Positions 23,804 through 36,421 of a stretch of DNA of 64,000 bases are shown piece by piece; position 1 is the stretch's first letter; each line of letters begins with the position of its first letter. The notes under the pieces are model-generated. The model worked only from the letters and a program-made list of their open reading frames with translations. It was not told the DNA's origin and made no database searches. The position numbers and the translations under genes were made by a program. Source of the DNA: Microbotryomycetes sp. JL201 (lineage: Eukaryota; Basidiomycota; Microbotryomycetes). The stretch is from NCBI GenBank assembly GCA_033819885.1, contig JAQYUZ010000012.1, forward strand, positions 345,932 to 409,931, in the 5' to 3' direction.

Positions 23804-24742
23804 TCACCTTCATTGTCTACGCTCTACGCGGAGCTATGTTGATGCCCGGGACTGCTGTAAGTTGGTTGTATGCAGTGTCTGGGGAACAAGGAGGCGAGGC
23901 GGGCCGCCAGCGGAGATCCCCGAGTGCAAGCACAGGCAGCAGACGTGCGTGTCGCTGTGAGACTGCTATCGATCAAAGGATATTGCCAGGCGCGTGCTGA
24001 GCCAGACGAGCGTGTGTGTGCGTGGCTGACGGGGGCGTCTCGAAGGCGCGCGCAGCCGTGAGTGTATGCGCACGTGCCTGGACCGTCTGTACGCTGATCG
24101 GTGATCCGCTTCGTCTGCTTCAAGAATATTGCCAAACTGGTATGCGCTCCGAGTCGAGGGATTCGTGCCAAGGACAAGCGGCAGCCAGCATCCGTCCGCT
24201 CGGCCAAACAACGCCCCGACATGATGACGCGACCTCCTATTTCGGCAGGTCTGGTGGTTTGCGACCTGTCTGGCGCAATCTTCTGCCCGTTGTTGCCACA
24301 AACGTGTACATGATCCGAAATGAGGCTTGATGAGCTGACAGGACACACTCTTGCACAAAGTGGGTGGCACGCCTCTGAAAAGTCAGCCTGTATTTGAACG
24401 CAGTGCGAGCCGAACCCTACAAGCCAGGACCCTGACATGTACTTCTGACTGCTGTAACGAGGGTCATGTGCACACTTTATGCTCGCCATTCGAACCGTGT
24501 TTGCTGCTGGACAGTCGCTGGAACCTGTCGACGCGACTCGAAACGAGAGCTGCGACAAAGATCGATAGCCACCAAGACCCTCTCTGTCTTGAAACATGCA
24601 AAGCATGCGGGTACTGCTTCTCATGAAGAGAAAGCTCATCCCAGGGACAGGACTCATTACAACAACAACCTGAGGCGGACGCAGACGGAATAGAGACGCG
24701 GCCAACCTCGGGAAAAGATTCTAGGAGAGACTTTTGGATGTC
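23804..24742. other. 939-nt gap between MAF1 and URM1
   Basis: This region holds the MAF1 promoter and the URM1 3' flank (both genes read leftward). A long open frame on the minus strand (23824-24705) has irregular composition, rich in Ser, Arg and Cys, with no recognisable domain. I treat it as chance. No tRNA could be folded by eye. Confidence 0.45.
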
Positions 24743-25350
24743 CTAGCCGCCGTGAAGCGTCGAGATAAAGACGATTTCGTCGCCGTCGACGAGTTCGTAT
24801 TCGAGTTCGCCTTCGAGTTCCCAATCGGTCGAATTGATGAGGATGAGAATGCCTGGTCGGCTGCGAGAAATCATGCATGGCATGGAAACAGAATAAGTGG
24901 GAGGCAGGCTGCCACGAGCACAACACGCACGCACATTGATTCGCCTTGGGAAAACAGTTCCGGCCTGTCCTTGTCCGACAGCAGGTACCATCGCATCCAC
25001 CAAATCAAGAATTTGATGTCTGTCTGCTTGCCTGAAGCCGGCCGTGGAGCTGCAGCAGGATGTGCTTTGGCTGTAGCCTCGACAAGAGACGCTGGATCGT
25101 AGAACCGCGGCACGTCGACTTTGTGTTCGTGCTCGTTGTCAAACAAGAGCTCCATGCCGCCGCTAGACGAGTAGAGTGCTAGCGTCAGCGCCCTTGTCTG
25201 TTGCACCCGGGCTGGAAAAAAAGGCCTTTGGGCCTTGCCCAGCGGGGAGTTTTCGGTGCACTGCGGAGCATGCGCAACGGTGCCGACTGACCCGAATTCG
25301 AGCTTTAAGCTGACAGTAGGCCCATCCGTAGCCGTCGTCGCGTCCGACAT
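24743..25350 (-). CDS. URM1: Urm1, ubiquitin-related sulfur carrier
   Basis: The C-terminus is [19 protein letters not shown] then ISTLHGG and stop, the diagnostic Urm1 tail with the terminal Gly-Gly that is adenylated and thiocarboxylated by Uba4. Urm1 donates sulfur for 2-thiolation of wobble uridine in tRNA and can also be conjugated to proteins. Three exons: the ATG at 25350 leads to a short exon ending in EF-G; intron 1 (GTCAGT donor) rejoins at GGMELLFDN; a long middle exon carries [13 protein letters not shown]; intron 2 (GTGCGT donor) rejoins at [11 protein letters not shown]. Every join keeps frame and family order. The stop TAG is at 24743-24745. The size (about 115 residues) is normal. 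Confidence 0.95.
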
Positions 25351-25561
25351 GGGTCGTTGAAGGCGGAAGGGAGCAGCGCCCAAACCCATGTGGGGTGACT
25401 TTTGTTATTATTGATAATGGTGGTCGCCTGATCGTTCGACGAGTATACACCACGGTGCGATCTTGCGCCTCTTCAGCCTAGTCAAAGATTTTCCTGATGC
25501 ACGAATGTCGATCACTTTCGATCGCGAGTGCGGAAGTTTGCACGTCTTGCCCGTGGCGACG

Positions 25562-27407
25562 ATGGCTCAAGAGGCCAAGACGAAGCCGGCGCCGATATGG
25601 TGGTCCAACTTGGCGTTCTTCTTGGGGATGCACGTGCTCGCGCTTGTCGGCGTGACGTGGCTGTCGCCCGCCTGGCAGCTCGAGCGGCGCACGCTCAGGT
25701 CAGGTCCCGCACGCATCGCACCGCACAGACGCCGCTTTGTTGTTGAATGCTGACACCGCCAACTTGGCCAAACTTGCAGCATGTGCATCGCGAGCTGGCA
25801 ACTGGCCACATTCGGGTGAGCGTCTACTCGACGGACCAGATCGTGCGCTCGAGACTCTCCCGTCTGAAAGCTGATCGCTGGCTCGCGCGTCGACAGCATC
25901 ACGGTCGGCTACCACAGACTGTGGTCCCACCGCGCATTCACCGCCACCTTGCCACTGAGAATCATCTTGGCCGGAATGGGCTGCCTCGGCTTTCAAGGTT
26001 CGATCAAGTGGTGGGTCCTCCGCCATCGCCTTCACCACAGGTTCACAGACACCGACAGCGACCCATACAACGCACAAAAGGGCTTGTACCATTCCCACAT
26101 GGGCTGGATATTCCGCAAACCAGATTACCCACTCATCAAGTTGATTGACCGCAAGGATCTCGAGGCGGATCCAGGCAAGCTGCTGCCTCCCGTTAATCTA
26201 TGGCCCATGTCTACGTCAGCGCTGACCCTACGCGCTTCCTCCTCTACGCCTACCCAGTTGTTCGCTTTCAGCACCGCTACTACGTCCCCTTGACAGTCGG
26301 CCTTGGCCTCGTCGCGCCAACCTTGATCGGCTGGACGTACGGTGATGCCATCGGAGGCTACATCTGGGGAGGCGTCGTCGCTCGACTCTTGATCTGGCAT
26401 TTTACATTCTTTATCAACTCGCTCGCTCACTACCTCGGTGACCAAGCTTACTCGCTCGATGTCACAGCAAGAGGCAACTTTGTACTCGCTCTGTTCACGG
26501 GAGGCGAAGCGAACCACAATTTCCACCATGCTTTCCCGAAAGACTACCGCAACGGACCTCGCGCGCTCGACTGGGATCCCTCAAAGTCAGTCACGAATCG
26601 AGGCGTCGAAATCGGATGCGCGCACAGCGCGATAGATGAGGTTCGGACTGACTTGTCCGTTCCCGCAGATGGATGATTTATACCCTCCATCACCTGACTC
26701 CTTTCGTACCGAAAGTTTACAAGACGGCAGACTATGAAGTCTTGAAAGCGCGTGCGCACGTACTCGATCAACGGTCCAGTTTGGCGCTAGACAATGACGA
26801 ACTCGGCTCATCGTCCGTGCTTGCAAAATGGAGTCAATGGGCCATGGACGGTCACCAGGCTTCACAAGGTGAAGAGGATTTCGATCTGATGGCACAGGCA
26901 AGCGCTACGAGCAGTGGCAGCGGTGGCGAAAGTGACGAGGCTTTGTCGTCGAGTACACCAACAACTTCAACAACGTTGGTACCGAGCTTCAACCTCTTTG
27001 AAAGTTCTTTCAAAACGAAAGCATCAAAGTCGCGGTTCAATCGCACGCAAACAAACCCAGAATCGACCAGGTTACGGACAAAGAGGTTGCCAACTTGGTC
27101 GACTGACGAATTGCTCAAGAATATTGCTGCCGCAAAAGACAATGACACGAACAGTAAAGAACGGGGCTTGTTGGTGCTCGTCATTGACGGTTACGCCGTT
27201 GACGCGTCGCTGTACGCTCGGGAACATCCAGGCGGATACGCCCTCTTGCGTCAGTACGCCATCAAGACTTGCGCGGAAACTAGTGACAATCAAAACGAGC
27301 CATTATGGACAAAAGCAAGCGAAGCCTTCAATGGAGGACTCAACAAACACGGTTGGAGCGCTCGAGAAAAGATGAGAGAGTTGAGAGTAGCGAGAATCGT
27401 TCACTAG
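25562..27407 (+). CDS. OLE1: Delta-9 stearoyl-CoA desaturase with C-terminal cytochrome b5 domain
   Basis: Three histidine boxes bind the di-iron centre: HRLWSH, HRLHHRF and HNFHHAF. They lie among four predicted membrane segments. A C-terminal cytochrome b5 domain carries the haem motif HPGG and a second ligand His in NKHGWSAREKM. The enzyme inserts the cis-9 double bond into palmitoyl- and stearoyl-CoA in the ER membrane. Introns read by frame: after TLS (GTCAGG donor), after ATFG (GTGAGC), a GC-AG intron at 26175-26257 joining DP to VVRFQHRYYVPL, and one before WMIYTLHHL. The ATG at 25562 (MAQEAKTKPAP) is taken; an ATG at 25505 is possible. The stop is at 27405-27407. The linker between desaturase and b5 is long and Ser/Thr-rich. 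Confidence 0.95.
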
Positions 27408-27505
27408 ACTTTTGCTTAGACTCGGTAGCTTTGATTCTGTGCAATGTATATAGCATATCTTACAGTTACAAGAGAACAATGATTTGCATTTGGCATCGCG
27501 CCTAT

Positions 27506-29298
27506 TCAAGCCGGAGAACCATTCTTGGCGTGAATCTTGTCGAGCTGGTCCACGAGGCCGTAAACCTTGCGTTGACGCTGATTACCTTCGTCCGTAATAG
27601 TCTGGTGCGTCTTGCCAACCTATAAAGCACGAAATCAAAAAGGCCAAAATTTTCAGCGGGTATTGGGTATAGGTCAAGCCAAAAGACTTGCCGTATTGAC
27701 GATCCATCTGAACCAGTCTGGCATGGAACGCAGTTTGGGGAGCAACAAAGAGGCGAACCCTGGCGCAACCAAGTGATCCGACAAGCCAGATTCGATGATT
27801 TTGACCATTCGGTCGGCGAGCCATGGCACTTGAATTGTAGGCGTCATGCTTCGACGATTGTGTAAGCCGGTAGATCCTTTTTGACTATCAGAAAAGTCTC
27901 AACCCGCTCACAATTGGTTGTCCTGCTCCTTCATTGCGTCTCCCATCTGAGTTGATACCTTTGTCGGGCAAATGATTGAAGTGCGCACACGTGGGGCGTT
28001 GTAGCTACAGAGAGGATTGTTAGACCCGAACGTTGCTTCTCACAAGTCATTTGGTGTGTACCGGTGGACGAGCTCCTCATTCAGAGTTTCGTGCAACGCC
28101 AAAACGGCAGCCTTGCTGCAGGAGTACTCGCTCAGTTGCGCGATGGATGCGTAAGAGGCCGACGAGGCGGTCTGGACACGGGCAGTTTGGTCAGCACAGC
28201 ACTCGCTGCAACGGCGATATCAACGACTCACGGTCATGATGTGGCCGTGACTGGAGCATTCCAACAAGGATTAGTATGATGCATACCGAGACGTGACACT
28301 GCAAGCTCACTTTATCTTGATGACTGTCGGGAAGTACGCAAAAAGGTCAATGCGACTGTCACAACGGTTACGTCGAGGCGCTCGTGCTTACTATGCGGCA
28401 GGAACTCTCGCAGAATATTGTGGCAGCCGAGAACATTGACCTTGTATGTCAGCAAGAATTGCTCCGGAGTTGTATTGAGGATTGTCTCGCCACGTGCAAT
28501 GCCGGCGTTGTTGATCTGCAAAAGCTATCAGACAAGGTCAAGCAAACGGCTCTCGACAGTGCTTACAATGATTGTTGGCTCTCCAACCTGAGTGACGAGA
28601 AGAGTATCGGTCGTCAGCGCCGAACCACGAGTCGAGGCCTGAAGCTGTACGCACCTCTGCGCGCACTTTCTTGGCCACTTCGGCGATCGCGGCCGCGTCT
28701 GTCACGTCACACTTGTAAAATTTGACCTCCCCTGTATCATCGAGAGCCAGTGTCAGTCTTTGCGCAGCTGAGGGTTACATGCAGCGCCCACTGACGAGCT
28801 TTGTACGTCGGTTCCGCCATGTCGAGTACTGCGATCTTGTTCGTCTTGCGCGCGAGCAATTCTACGACGTCCTTTCCGATACCAGTCGATCCTCCAGTGA
28901 TGAGCACGACATCTCCCTCTCCTCTGAACCTGCTCCACCTTGGTGGATCGGCTCGCCAGCCGTGATTGCGAACGAGCCTCGTCAGAACTCTGTTGACGGT
29001 CTTGATTCCGACAAACGCCAACAGCCAAGTCAAGTACTTTTGTGCAAAGACGTGGTCGGCAAAGTGCAGTGCTGGACCGTACAATGCCCGAGCTTTGTGG
29101 TACGAGTACAAGGCGATCAAGACGGCGCCAGGCAATGAGAATGCACTCTTGTCGAGCACGTGAATGATGCTACGCAGTAGACGAATGGCGTGTCAGCATC
29201 TCTTCCAGCGTAGTACACAGACTGGAACGAGACCGCGCGCTTGTCCTACAAACGCGCCAACCAGCAACTGCAACTTGTCGTGCAGCAAGGCCCAACAT
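27506..29298 (-). CDS. Short-chain dehydrogenase/reductase (RDH/DHRS type, membrane-associated)
   Basis: Rossmann signatures: TGGSTGIG (cofactor loop), CDVTD, NNAGIA, a catalytic Ser region TASSASY, and the active-site YSCSK. The N-terminus holds a hydrophobic stretch ahead of the RWSRFRGEG motif, as in the SDR16C/retinol dehydrogenase-like group. These act on lipids or retinoid-like carbonyls at the ER or lipid droplets; the substrate is unknown. At least eight exons. The last join is a GC-AG intron (27620-27691) leading to the C-terminal helix VGKTHQTITDEG and stop at 27506-27508. The first exon is uncertain: the ATG at 29298 joins in frame through a 49-nt intron to IIHVLDKSAF. It lies head-to-tail behind the aminopeptidase gene. 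Confidence 0.85.
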
Positions 29299-29689
29299 GA
29301 ACAACTCACTCGTCGATCGACACCTTCTTGCCGACTTTGATCATTTGGACCATGTTTCTGAGCTCGACTCGACTACGGTTTCTTGGTGTAACGAAGTCGT
29401 GCGGTCAAAAGTTGCCGTTGAAAGGCTGAAACAGCGCCCCGTAACAATGACGATCCGTGCGCAGAGGGGCCCCGACACGAATGCCCGGCGAACTCGCGGC
29501 GACGTCTCAGGCGCGGTAATGACTTTGGCAACGAACGGTGACTCACGCGTGCACTCAAAGCAACAAAAGCCAACTGATTGTGGTCAAGGTCATTTGAGCT
29601 GTACTCGCAGAGGAGGCCTGCATGGCATGCACGCGCGACAGAAAGCTGGAACTGAACGGTCATTTCCAAATCACGTGACAAAATACGTT

Positions 29690-32600
29690 CTACAAGAATT
29701 GGTTTTGCTGCAACCACTGCTTGACATCTGCATACCAAGGTGCACGAATCAGTACTGTACTCGATGCGTGAACGCTCAACAAGCAAACAAGGCAGCGCAC
29801 CATCCGTATCGCGCTCGAGCCACTTGGCCTTTGCGCGGACGCCATCCAAACCTTGGCTCAGGGCTTGATTATAAGCTGAAGTCTCTTTGTCGGCAAAGAA
29901 AGCTTCGACTTCCTTGGCGTCTTGCTCGCTCGACAGGCGCGAGAATGAAACGCGCACAAGCTGTGAGCACGGCGTCGGATTAGCTTAATCCTCGCCTTCA
30001 CCGATTGGAGACTCGTATCTTCAAACGCACAGGACCAATTGTGTAATTGCCCTTGAAGCGTATGCAGATTTCATCGTAGTGCTTCTTGAAATCGGCCCAG
30101 GTATCCCTGCGCGAGAATGGATTTGCAGCCATGCCAGCGACGAACGACAACAAATCTTGACTCTTGACTTCGTCCGACCACATGAATTCAAACGACCGCT
30201 TGATCAACTCGGGGTCTTGCGGGAACGTCAAAGCGCTGATAGCGGCAAGCTTGTGCGATGGCGTAGGCGGGTCGCGGTACACGGCCAGGATCTGTAGGAA
30301 ACATATTCAGCAGAGCGCATGTCGCGTGGTCTCAGCCCAGCCGACCTTTTCGTACTCGGCAACGCCGCCATGCTTGACGCTCTGTGAATAGATGCTGCCG
30401 CGCAGATCGCTCGGGATCAATGACTCGTCATTCTTCTCCAGGAACAAGCCAAAGCGGCGCTTGTACTCTGCCAGCGTACTGAAGACGAAAGGTCCGAAAT
30501 CTCAGTTTCCTCTATTGATACCTGATATTGAAAACGTTCTTACGCCTCGTCGTCGCATGCGGCTGCCACCGAGATGGCCATCGTGCGAAGCTCAATCGTG
30601 TCAACGTCGTCGTCGTCCGAGTACTCGAATCCAAGACGGTCTGCGACAGGTCCAAATAGCGTGCGGCGGAATTTAGAGATGCCGTCGCGAACCTCCTTTG
30701 GTTGGTCCCACCAAGTGCCAGCCAATGAAGTCAAAGCAGACGAAATCTCAGCCCACACCAAGTTTTCGGTTTCGTTGGCAAACTTGGACATGAGTGTGAG
30801 GGAACCGCTCGTCTTGGCGTAACCGGCGGATGCGAGAACGGCGGCGTCCTGAACGAGACCCATGCGGTCACTCAGACCAAATACCGAGTCCTTGCGCCCC
30901 GCCTCGTCTCCAATTTTGGACAAACGCTCATCGCTGTAGAGTGTTCGATCTGCAATCGAAGGAAAAAATCAGCGAAGTGCACGAGCAGTGGCTCGGGAGG
31001 AAATCGAGCTCACAAACGCCGCAAGTGTTGGCATTGAGTTTGTAATTGACGTTCTTGACATTCTCGAGAGGCAAGACGGCCGATCGCTCCGTCAACAATG
31101 CGTCGTGATCAATTTCCGCCTTGCCTTGCTTCTCGACCAGAAGCTCTAGAGGCACTTGCCAGATCGTCTCGTCCTCCTCGGGCTGCGTCGCGCCATGTTT
31201 AGCCTGAATTGAATCAACAGAGGCTCCCAACACTCACGGTAGGATCGGCCGTGGCCAAGAAACGGTTTTGAGTGAGCTTGAGGCCCTCGTTCGTCTCCTC
31301 GACCTTGATGACTGGGAAACCGACCTTGTTGGTCCAGTTGTACATGATTGGAGCGATGTCCTTGCCGGAAGCCTTGCTGATACCGTCCCACAAATCCTTG
31401 GTCTTAGAGTTGCCGTAGATGTGCTCCTTGAGATAAAGTGACCTGCAAGAGAAGAGGCGTCAGGCGTTGCGCGTGAACCCTGCAATCTGAAAATGGACTC
31501 ACACTCCCTTCAAGAACGTCTTTTCCCCGACCATATTGGATAACATGAGCAATACACTGGCACCTTTCGAGTAGCTGATCTGTTGGGATGCAAGTGATTG
31601 TCAGAGCTAGTCAATTGCCAAGCCCCGTGCGGACTCACTGCATCGAAGATTTGTGCGATCTGTAGCCACACATCGTTCAGCAAGCTCAAAAATGACATGG
31701 AGAAGTTTCAATAGTGCGCACCGTGTCCTCATCAGGGCAAGGCATTTCGATCGGGTGCGACGAGCGGAGTGCATCGAGCTGCAAGGCGCGGCCGAGATGT
31801 TCACCAATGAAGGAGCTGTGAATCTTCCATGAGGGCTCAATCTGGACGAAATACGGATCAGCTGTCATGAGCGTCCGTAGAGGATTATGCTCACCTCATT
31901 AATCATGATGACCTCGCCGATCGCAGTGGCGAATGCCTCGTTGAGCCACAAGCTGGGAGATGAGCGTCAAATACAATCTGACGAAGGGAGCGAGGGCACC
32001 ACTTACTTGTCCCACCAAGTGAACGTTACAATGTTGCTGCGGGAAGTTGACTGTCAGCTCTGGTCGAGCGCAGGCTCGGCCGGTCTATCACGGACCCAAA
32101 CCACTGTGAAGCAGCCATTTCAATTAAGTCTTAACGCTCTCGGCAAGAAAGGACGAACCTGGTGAGCGACCTCATGTGACTGAACGCCGATTACGCGCTT
32201 CTTTGAAGCGATTCCGCTCTTCTTGGGGTCGTACAAGTACACACTGGTACGACCAGTAATCAAACCCCACTACCAGCCTTCGTGTTAGTTTCGTCGCTGG
32301 AAGCAGTCCACTTATCACTCACATTCTCCATGGCTCCGGCGTCAAAGTCAGAAGCCACCAGGGTGTCGAGCTGAATAACAAAGCCACAATGAGCATGGCA
32401 TTGCCTGAGGCGTGACGAGCCATTCTGACCTTAGGCAGCGGGTACTCTAGGTCGAACATTTTTTCGTAAATTGGAACGATGCGCTGTGTAGTCTCGAGCG
32501 CGAGTTTTCCCTGAGCGATGTGGTCGTACGTGGCGTAGACACGCAAAGGCACAACACGGTCTGTCAAACCAGACTTGTAGGACGACTCGATGTATCTGGC

Positions 32601-33680
32601 CGATCGCGAGTGAGCGTCGGAGCCTTATCTCGTTTTGAAGCAAGCACTCACTCAAACTCGCCGTTTGCGAATGCGACGAGATAAGTCGAGACCTTGGGCG
32701 TCTTGTTGAACGATACAAGTTCCCAATCGTCGTGATCCTTGTTGGCGACGACCTTGGAGGTCACGCCTTCGGTTTTGCCCTCAGTCTTGCCCTCAGTCTT
32801 GCCCTCAGTCTTGCCCTCAGTCTTGCCCTCAGTCTTGCCTTCCACCTTGCCGACTGTGGTCGAAGTCTTGAAAAATTCGTCGGTGAGCAAAGCTGAGCGC
32901 GGAAAGTCGCCGCCGGGACCGAGGTGCTTCTTGCCAGACTCATCCATGTTGGCCAGGGAGGTCGTGCCGACGCGCGAGATGAGATGAATCGTGAACGTCG
33001 CTTTCATAGCAGGTTCATCGAAGCAGGGGAAGGCACGGCGAGCCTGTTCCGGCGGTATTTTGAAGCGAGGGTTAGAGGTCAATTTCGATTTTCGCCTCGA
33101 AGGAACGCGACTGACCTGGGTCGGCTCAAATTGAGTGAGAGCATAGGCAGCCTCTTTAGACTTGTCCTCTTTTGAAGGATAGTACGATGCGTAATAGCCG
33201 AGCATTGGCGCCTGGAGAGTCGACTTCCAGCGCAAACCAATCTTGATGCGGCCAGGCGCGATCTCGCCACCGGCAAACTTGATTTCAACATGGTCGCCTT
33301 TCTCGTGCACGGTGATGGATGTGGCCGGCCTGACGGCCTCAGTCTTGAGCTGATCATGACTGAGGACGGCGGCGATGAGCTCGAGCGGCTTTGCGCCATG
33401 CAGAACGACGCTCTGCACGGCCTCGGTGACGTTGCACGTAATTTCTCCGGCACCGGTGAACGAAAGGTCCTTGAGGTCCGTCTTGAATGTCAGTTCATAG
33501 TGCTCTGGCCTGCTCGCGAGTACGACCGGAAGCAAGGAGCGTCAGCCTGGCGGGTTGGCTGATGACGTGTCCAAGGTAGAGAACGTACACGACGCTGGTT
33601 GACAATCGGTTGTCGGGCTGGTCAGACTTTTTGGCAAGTGTGTCCGCATCTGCGAACGAGCCAAAGTGATGTTGGCACAT
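29690..33680 (-). CDS. M1-family zinc aminopeptidase (Ape2/Aap1, puromycin-sensitive type)
   Basis: Diagnostic M1 motifs are present: GAMEN (near 32330), the zinc site HEVAHQ (HExxH, near 32165), and the downstream zinc-ligand block LWLNEAFAT (near 31940). The C-terminal ERAP1-like helical domain follows. About 900 residues in roughly a dozen exons. The start ATG at 33680 gives MCQHHFGSF, spliced (GTACGT donor) so that STSVVRPEHYELTFKTDL reads through. The last exon ends VKQWLQQNQFL, stop at 29690-29692. The enzyme trims N-terminal residues from peptides, mainly in the cytosol. Unusual is a run of six KTEG tetrapeptides inserted near residue 250 (see repeat). The frame is open upstream of the ATG to about 33914 and looks presequence-like but lacks an ATG. 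Confidence 0.93.
32766..32849 (-). repeat. 12-bp tandem repeat coding (KTEG)6 inside the aminopeptidase
   Basis: Five perfect copies of a 12-nt unit (plus strand ccctcagtcttg) occupy 32778-32837, with one degenerate unit on each side. In the coding frame they read KVEG then six KTEG. The array lies in the M1 N-terminal region, before the GAMEN motif, in a charged loop that other family members lack. Twelve is a multiple of three, so copy-number change would keep frame. Confidence 0.9.
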
Positions 33681-34366
33681 GGTTCGGACAAGACTGCGCA
33701 GCGGTGACGGTGCAGTCGAGCGAGTTCGGCGGCAAGCAGGTTTCGGTGATGCAAGCAAGCTCGACAGAGGTCTGCTGGTGCTTTTGAGCTGTACAGCGCA
33801 ACGCGTCAGTTTTCCTGGCGCTATAGCTTCGCAAGCGGACGACAAGTGGGGGTTGCGAGCCGATGTGCAGCAAACACGGATGACTTGTGGCAGCGCAAGA
33901 TGGTCAGAAGCCGCTTACGATGTGCCTTGTGCCGCACTGGAAAATCGAGATGCGTGCGACTCGAGCGCAAGGCAGGATAGCAGCCAGCGCGGATGAAACA
34001 AAAGGGGCTGCGAACTGAGCGCCGAAAGGAGGACCGCGTGGCGCCGAACGAGGATCGAGTCACCTGTCGCAGTCGCGAAATTGTTGTGGAAAGTGAGTCG
34101 ACCTCGTTACTCTAATCGAGTCAACCTTCTGTTTTCAGCACATGAAGGGGCAGCAGAACAGGAGGCTGCGTCACGTGATACGTTCCTGTAGGGCTCTTCT
34201 TTCGCTCAGCCTGCATTCAAGCTTGCTAGAGGCTCGAGGGCCCATCTGTGTGTTTCCGATTGCGCGCATAGACTGGGAGCGGTCAACTCGAAAGCGCTCA
34301 CGCGTGCGTTCTCGTCGCCCGACGGTTGCTTGCTCGCCCGAGTCACGACCAACAGACGCGCGCGCG
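33681..34366. promoter_or_regulatory. Divergent intergenic region, aminopeptidase / NUF2
   Basis: The 686 nt between two outward-facing starts should contain both promoters. A plus-strand frame open from 34142 joins NUF2 but looks random; a minus-strand frame extends the aminopeptidase without ATG. No other gene is seen. Confidence 0.5.
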
Positions 34367-36241
34367 ATGCACCAAACTCACCAGCAACCTCGTTTTCCTC
34401 TTGCTGAGAAGCTCGGCGACCTCGTGGACGTGTGCGCCGAGCTCGGGTGTCCGATCACTGAACATGAGATTCAGCACCCAACGCCGGCAAAGGTGCAGAG
34501 CGTATACGAGGCGTGGATGCTCAAAGTACTCGAGATCAACCTGGAGGATTGCGTCAGGGCAGCAAAGGACCAGCTCGACCAGATTGACAACTATGTGCGC
34601 GTCTTGTTTACCGCGCGTCGCGCGCCGACGCGCCCGCTCACTCCCTTCGTGGCTGACATGCCCAACTTTGCCAACACCGCACTCAGGAAATCTACCAAGA
34701 GACGCTCTACATTGGCGTGTTCTACCACACTTTGTTCGTGTTGTGTCGCTACGGTTCGCGACAAGCTGACTGAAGCTCACTGCCACAGCTGTCAACTGCT
34801 CAATCTCGCACAGATCGACGACTTTACAATCCAAGATCTGACTGCACCGACAGGCCAGCGCTTCTACTACGTCCTGTCTGGCTTGATGAACTTTTACGAC
34901 TTTGAGCTCGAGGAGCGCGAGCACTCGCTCTTGCCGCTGCAGAAAGAGAACGAAGAGCTTGTCGACAAGGAAGAGGCGCTCATTCAAGAGATTCAGAAGA
35001 AGAAAGACATGATCGAAGACGAAAAGTCTGTCGACACCCCTTGCGCCTCGACGCAATCAAAGCTGACGACATTCAACCACTGACGCCACATAGGGAGAAA
35101 CGACGCAAGAACCTGCCGCTCTTGGAAGAGTACAAGGTCAAAGAGCGCGAGGGCAACGCCGAATGCTTGCGCTTTGCCAGCTTGGCCGACAGCATGAGCA
35201 AACGCGCAGCCGAAGTTCGAGCCGAGCTCAAAAAAGTGCAAGAAGAAAACGCAAGTAGCAGCACAGCCTTGTTTGGATGCCGGACATGACAACCATCGGG
35301 CTAATCTAAACCCGTCCGTTGAACAGGCCGCGCTCAGCCTCGAGATCAAGAACCGCGACATCGAGATCAATCGTCTCAAGAGCCAGATTGTGAAATCGCC
35401 AGATCGTCTCAAAGCGTCCATCAACGATATGTCGGTCCAGCTCGTTCGCGACCAGGAAGAACTCAAGGTTCTGGAGGCAAAGGAACGCCAGATGAAGGGA
35501 AAGATCGAAAGCCTAATCAGGTATGAGGGCGAGCTCACATCATGCATCAAAATACTGGACGAATGGGACGTGGACTCGACGAAATTGGCAGAAGGCACGG
35601 CAAGGTACCGCAAGCATACCGAACACCACGAGACTTTGCTCGTGGAGCAAGCCGAACTTGAAAATCACATCAACGTGAGCAGGCCCTTGAAGCCAGTCGC
35701 TCAACATCAAATTCTGAAATGTCTTTCTCGGGGGGGTTGCTGCAGCTGCTCGAACGACGCATTCAGAATGTACGCGAGGAGATTGCTCGGTTCGACGAAA
35801 AGACGGAGCGCAAGCGAATGGCAGGCAAGCAACGCAAAAAGACACTCGAAGAGCAGAATGTGCAGTTGCTTGAAAAGAAGCGGCAGTACGAGATGCAGGC
35901 GGCACAGAAGAATAAGGAAGCAGCCGATATTGAGGCTCAGGTACGTCGAATCACACCGTCTTACTATTTGGGATGTTTTAAACTGAGCCTGTTGACATTT
36001 CCAAAGATTCGAGCGATTCATGTGGCCACTCACGCCGAACTTGACAGAGGCGAGAGCGCGTTCAAAAAGATCAAAGACCAAGTTGGTTCGTCTTGATTGC
36101 GGTGCCTTGCACATTTGCTCGCTTGAACTGACTTTCAATCATCCTTCTCGCGCTCACGTAGAGGTGTACAGTCTCAAGGTCAACAAAGCGCTCGACAGCC
36201 TCAATGCCGTCAATGCGCAGCCGATCGACCTAGGAGCGTGA
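34367..36241 (+). CDS. NUF2: Nuf2, Ndc80-complex kinetochore subunit
   Basis: The N-terminus MHQTHQQPRFPLAEKLGDL, then ELGCPITEHEIQHPTPAKV, matches the Nuf2 calponin-homology-like head. It is followed by DFTIQDLTAPTGQR ... LSGLMNFYDF and a very long coiled coil rich in Glu, Lys and Arg to the C-terminus. Nuf2 pairs with Ndc80 and links centromeres to spindle microtubules; Spc24/Spc25 bind the C-terminal end. Introns by frame: around 34600-34690, 34748-34790, 35030-35092, a GC-AG intron at 35251-35326, one removed before LLERRIQNVREE, 35941-36005, and 36085-36162. The stop is at 36239-36241. The ATG at 34367 is preferred over upstream in-frame codons because the family begins close to the FPL motif. 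Confidence 0.9.
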
Positions 36242-36421
36242 TTGTTGCGCCTAGTCCTCGCGCGGATTGTGTAGCATCTTTGGTCTTTTGTTCCGCTTAT
36301 TGCTTGATTGTTGTTATGATTATTCCGTGTTGCCAGCAACGTCCAGGTCGTGAACAGCTTGTCCGCTTGGCTGGCATGGTATTACTCTTACAGTTTGTAC
36401 AAATTGACTAGACGGTCGTTT

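Noticed and set aside
24480-24500. B-box-like GTTCGAATG on the minus strand, possible tRNA
   Set aside because: No A box at the right distance and no acceptor or anticodon stem could be paired.
23824-24705. 293-codon open frame on the minus strand between MAF1 and URM1
   Set aside because: Composition is erratic (many Cys, Arg, Ser, His) with no domain, and GC-rich DNA gives long chance frames; several similar ones run antisense to known genes.
29297-29983. 228-codon plus-strand open frame over the aminopeptidase end
   Set aside because: It is antisense to verified coding sequence and has no domain character.
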